From positions 2,170,001 to 2,234,000 of the forward strand of contig NZ_CP160403.1 in assembly GCF_040782645.1 (NCBI RefSeq): 64,000 nt of DNA, read 5' to 3'. Made by a program: the position numbers and the translations under genes. The stretch comes from Streptomyces sp. HUAS ZL42 (GTDB lineage Bacteria > Actinomycetota > Actinomycetes > Streptomycetales > Streptomycetaceae). The notes under the pieces were generated by a model. That model did no database searches and had not been told where the DNA came from. It saw only the letters and a program-made list of their open reading frames with translations. Shown piece by piece: positions 62,308 to 64,000 of the stretch (position 1 is the stretch's first letter; each line of letters begins with the position of its first letter).

Positions 62308-62735
62308 CCCAGTGCGTGAGGGACGTGATGACGCCGGGTGTGATCACCGTCCGCCCGGACGCCTCACTCGTCGAGGCGGCTCAGCTGATGCGCGCCGAGG
62401 ACATCGGGGACGTCCTGGTCGCCGACGACCGGCGGGTGGTCGGGGTGCTCACCGACCGTGACATCGCGGTGCGCGCGGTGGCCGAGGGCGTCGACCCGCT
62501 GACGGTACCGGCCGAGGCCGTGTGCACGCCGCGCCCGGTCGTGGTCGGACCCGACGATCCGGTGCCGGAGGCGGTCGGGCTGATGCGGGAGCACGCGGTA
62601 CGGCGACTGCCGGTCGTCGAGGACGGCCGGCCCGTCGGCTTCGTGAGCCTGGGCGACCTGGCGGTGGCGCGGGACCCGGACTCGGCACTCGCCGAGATCA
62701 GCCGCGCCGATCCGGGCCGCCGGGGCCGCGTATGA
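62304..62735 (+). CDS. Tandem CBS domain protein
   Basis: 143 aa from ATG 62304, in ATGA overlap with the gene before and the gene after. Two CBS motifs: VRDVMTPGVITVRPDASLVEAAQLM with VGVLTDRDIAVRAVAEG, and the second with AVRRLPVVEDGRPVGFVSLGDLA. Likely senses adenine nucleotides. Actinomycetes carry many stand-alone CBS pairs under stress sigma control. Confidence 0.94.
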   Translation: MTQCVRDVMTPGVITVRPDASLVEAAQLMRAEDIGDVLVADDRRVVGVLTDRDIAVRAVAEGVDPLTVPAEAVCTPRPVVVGPDDPVPEAVGLMREHAVRRLPVVEDGRPVGFVSLGDLAVARDPDSALAEISRADPGRRGRV

Positions 62736-63379
62736 GCCGGGACCGGGCCGCCGAGATCGCCGCGACGGGCGTCACCGTCGACGTCGGCGAGGCCACCACC
62801 CGCTACCTGCTGTACGGGCTGCTGCCCAGCTGGTTCGTCCCGGGGCTCGCCGACTGGGTGATGCACCGGCGCACCCGGATCGAGGACACCGCGGGGACGA
62901 AGGAGTCCCTGATCCACTCATTGATGATGGCCGAGGTCGGCGTGCCGATCGCGCTCACCCTGCGCTACGAGGTCAACCCGCTGATGCTGTCGGTGCAGTT
63001 GGGCGGCGCCGCGGTGCACGAGGCGACCGCGCTGTGGGACGTACGGACGGCCGTGCGGAGCGAGCGCGAGGTCAGGCCCGTCGAGCAGCACATCCACAGC
63101 TTCCTGGAGTCGCTGCCGTTCGGGGCGCTGGCCGCGCTGATGTGCCTGCACGCCGACCAGGTGAAGTCACTGGTGCGGGGTGGCCGCGGCGACCCGGACG
63201 CATGGCGGCTGGTGCCGCGCCGGCCTCCGCTGTCGCGCGGCTATCTCGCGGGCATCGCCGCCGCGATCGGCACGTGCGTGCTCCTGCCGTACGGGGAGGA
63301 ACTGCTGCGCTGCGTGCGCACGGGCCTGCGGAAGAAGCCCGGCGGGAACCAGAAGTCCGTTGAGGAGAAAGGCCGTTGA
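62732..63379 (+). CDS. Histidine-rich membrane protein of unknown function
   Basis: 215 aa from ATG 62732, ATGA-coupled to the CBS gene. Several hydrophobic segments (YLLYGLLPSWFVPGLADWVM, SLMMAEVGVPIALTL, FGALAALMCL and a C-terminal GYLAGIAAAIGTCVLLPYG). Histidines recur on one side of the helices: WVMHRRTRIED, LIHSLMM, AAVHEATALWD and VEQHIHSFLE, recalling di-metal membrane oxidases, but I do not recognise a defined family. Confidence 0.8.
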   Translation: MSRDRAAEIAATGVTVDVGEATTRYLLYGLLPSWFVPGLADWVMHRRTRIEDTAGTKESLIHSLMMAEVGVPIALTLRYEVNPLMLSVQLGGAAVHEATALWDVRTAVRSEREVRPVEQHIHSFLESLPFGALAALMCLHADQVKSLVRGGRGDPDAWRLVPRRPPLSRGYLAGIAAAIGTCVLLPYGEELLRCVRTGLRKKPGGNQKSVEEKGR

Positions 63380-63401
63380 GCCGAGAGGATGCTGAACCAT
63401 C

Positions 63402-63947
63402 ATGCGCATCGCATTCCTGACCGCACCCGAGGGCGTCGAGCAGATCGAGCTCACCGATCCGTGGCAGGCGGCGGTCGACGCGGGACAGGACCCCGTACTC
63501 GTGTCCACGAGGCCCGGTGAGATCCAGGCCTTCCATCACCTGGACAAGGCGGACAGGTTCCCGGTGGAGGAGGTCGTCGGCGAGGTGCCGGCCGAGTCCT
63601 TCGGCGGGCTGGTCCTGCCGGGCGGCGTCGCGAACCCGGACTTCCTGCGCATGGACGAGAACGCCGTGACGTTCGTCCAGGCCTTCTTCGAGCGGGGCCG
63701 CCCGGTCGCCGCGATCTGCCACGCACCGTGGCTGCTCGTCGAGGCGGACGTCGTACGGGGCCGGGTGCTGACCTCGTGGCCGAGCCTCAGGACCGACATC
63801 CGCAACGCGGGCGGCACCTGGGTCGACGAGCAGGTGAGGATCTGCGACCAGGGCCCCAACAAGCTGGTCACCAGCCGCAGGCCGGACGATCTGAAGGCGT
63901 TCTGCGAGGCGTTCCTTGACGTCTTCGCGCAGGAGACCACCGGCTGA
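63402..63947 (+). CDS. DJ-1/PfpI family protein
   Basis: 181 aa from ATG 63402. The nucleophile elbow AAICHAPWLL (Cys106, His107) and an early Glu (PEGVEQIEL) form the family catalytic site; LVLPGGVANPDFLR and a C-terminal VTSRRPDDL(K)AFCEAF complete the match to PfpI/YhbO-type proteins. They act on glyoxal-modified or misfolded proteins under stress. Last gene of the DUF2795-CBS-membrane unit, 22 bp after it. Confidence 0.93.
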   Translation: MRIAFLTAPEGVEQIELTDPWQAAVDAGQDPVLVSTRPGEIQAFHHLDKADRFPVEEVVGEVPAESFGGLVLPGGVANPDFLRMDENAVTFVQAFFERGRPVAAICHAPWLLVEADVVRGRVLTSWPSLRTDIRNAGGTWVDEQVRICDQGPNKLVTSRRPDDLKAFCEAFLDVFAQETTG

Positions 63948-63968
63948 CCGGAGGCGACCTCGGTCCGG

Positions 63969-63991
63969 GCGGCGGGGTCACGCCCCGCCGC
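63969..63991 (+). terminator. Terminator after the DJ-1/PfpI gene
   Basis: Stem GCGGCGGGG / CCCCGCCGC with a 5-nt loop, 22 bp after the stop. Confidence 0.7.
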
Positions 63992-64000
63992 TCACCTCTG

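Noticed and set aside
1..64000. tRNA, rRNA, CRISPR array, transposase, riboswitch or biosynthetic megasynthase
   Set aside because: No sequence pattern for any of these was found on either strand by reading; a covariance-model search was not possible.

Overview
The window is a piece of Streptomyces-type actinomycete chromosome. It has very high GC, strong third-position GC bias, many ATGA/GTGA gene overlaps, GTG and TTG starts with GGAGG ribosome sites, two CebR-type operators beside cellulase genes, a rare TTA (bldA-type) codon, stress-sigma promoters of the GNNT-N15-GGGTAC type, and families typical of Streptomyces (DUF5753 regulators, Methyltransf_19, GAF-ANTAR proteins, OFA transporter with its small subunit). 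I saw no rRNA, tRNA, CRISPR array or transposase.

Layout. (1) 1-10275, all minus strand: a sugar module with ROK regulator, two-domain sugar ABC ATPase, permease, binding lipoprotein, Gfo/Idh/MocA oxidoreductase, xylose-isomerase-like enzyme, secreted PQQ-type sugar dehydrogenase with PKD and CBM6-like modules, and a ThuA-like lipoprotein cut by the window edge. The enzyme set suggests uptake and oxidation of a glycoside through keto-sugar chemistry (inference). (2) 10823-15761: FCD-type GntR regulator, ketoacyl synthase III-like protein, OFA-family transporter with its 42-residue small subunit, an iron-sulfur fragment of a formate dehydrogenase alpha subunit, and fdhD. A shared ACTGTAGAC element lies upstream of the regulator and in the divergent promoter region. 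(3) 16136-28197: mixed metabolism and regulation: isochorismatase-like protein, a coiled-coil membrane protein with a collagen-like protein, a DUF5005/DUF4185-like protein, SBF-type symporter with LysR, acyl-CoA synthetase, aldo/keto reductase, an ABM-like protein, SDR, methyltransferase and PhyH dioxygenase. A 194-bp tandem repeat fills the space between the aldo/keto reductase and the ABM-like gene.

(4) 28227-35648: a cellulase island, GH5-GH6 divergent from GH48, each side with a CebR-like box. It is followed by two gene remnants: a GH74-like tail with a CBM2, and a frameshifted, truncated PL11-like lyase. (5) 35855-45649: methyltransferase, pterin dehydratase, ADP-ribosylglycohydrolase, MmyB-like regulator, DUF5753 regulator coupled through a 14-codon ORF to a methyltransferase, an extra dnaK with a clear promoter, a GDPD and a CorA-like protein. 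(6) 45765-57562: OsmC protein, MoxR ATPase with a metallopeptidase/VWA protein, a membrane phosphodiesterase, two MBL-fold hydrolases, a DedA protein, an aminotransferase-like protein without the PLP lysine, a surface protein and a GAF-ANTAR antiterminator. (7) 57642-63947: a PAS/GAF protein, a SigB/SigF-type sigma factor, a ThDP enzyme, and an operon of DUF2795, CBS, membrane and DJ-1/PfpI proteins. The operon is preceded by a consensus stress-sigma promoter, so this end looks like a general-stress locus.

All functions come from reading the sequence and from memory of protein families. No database search was run.
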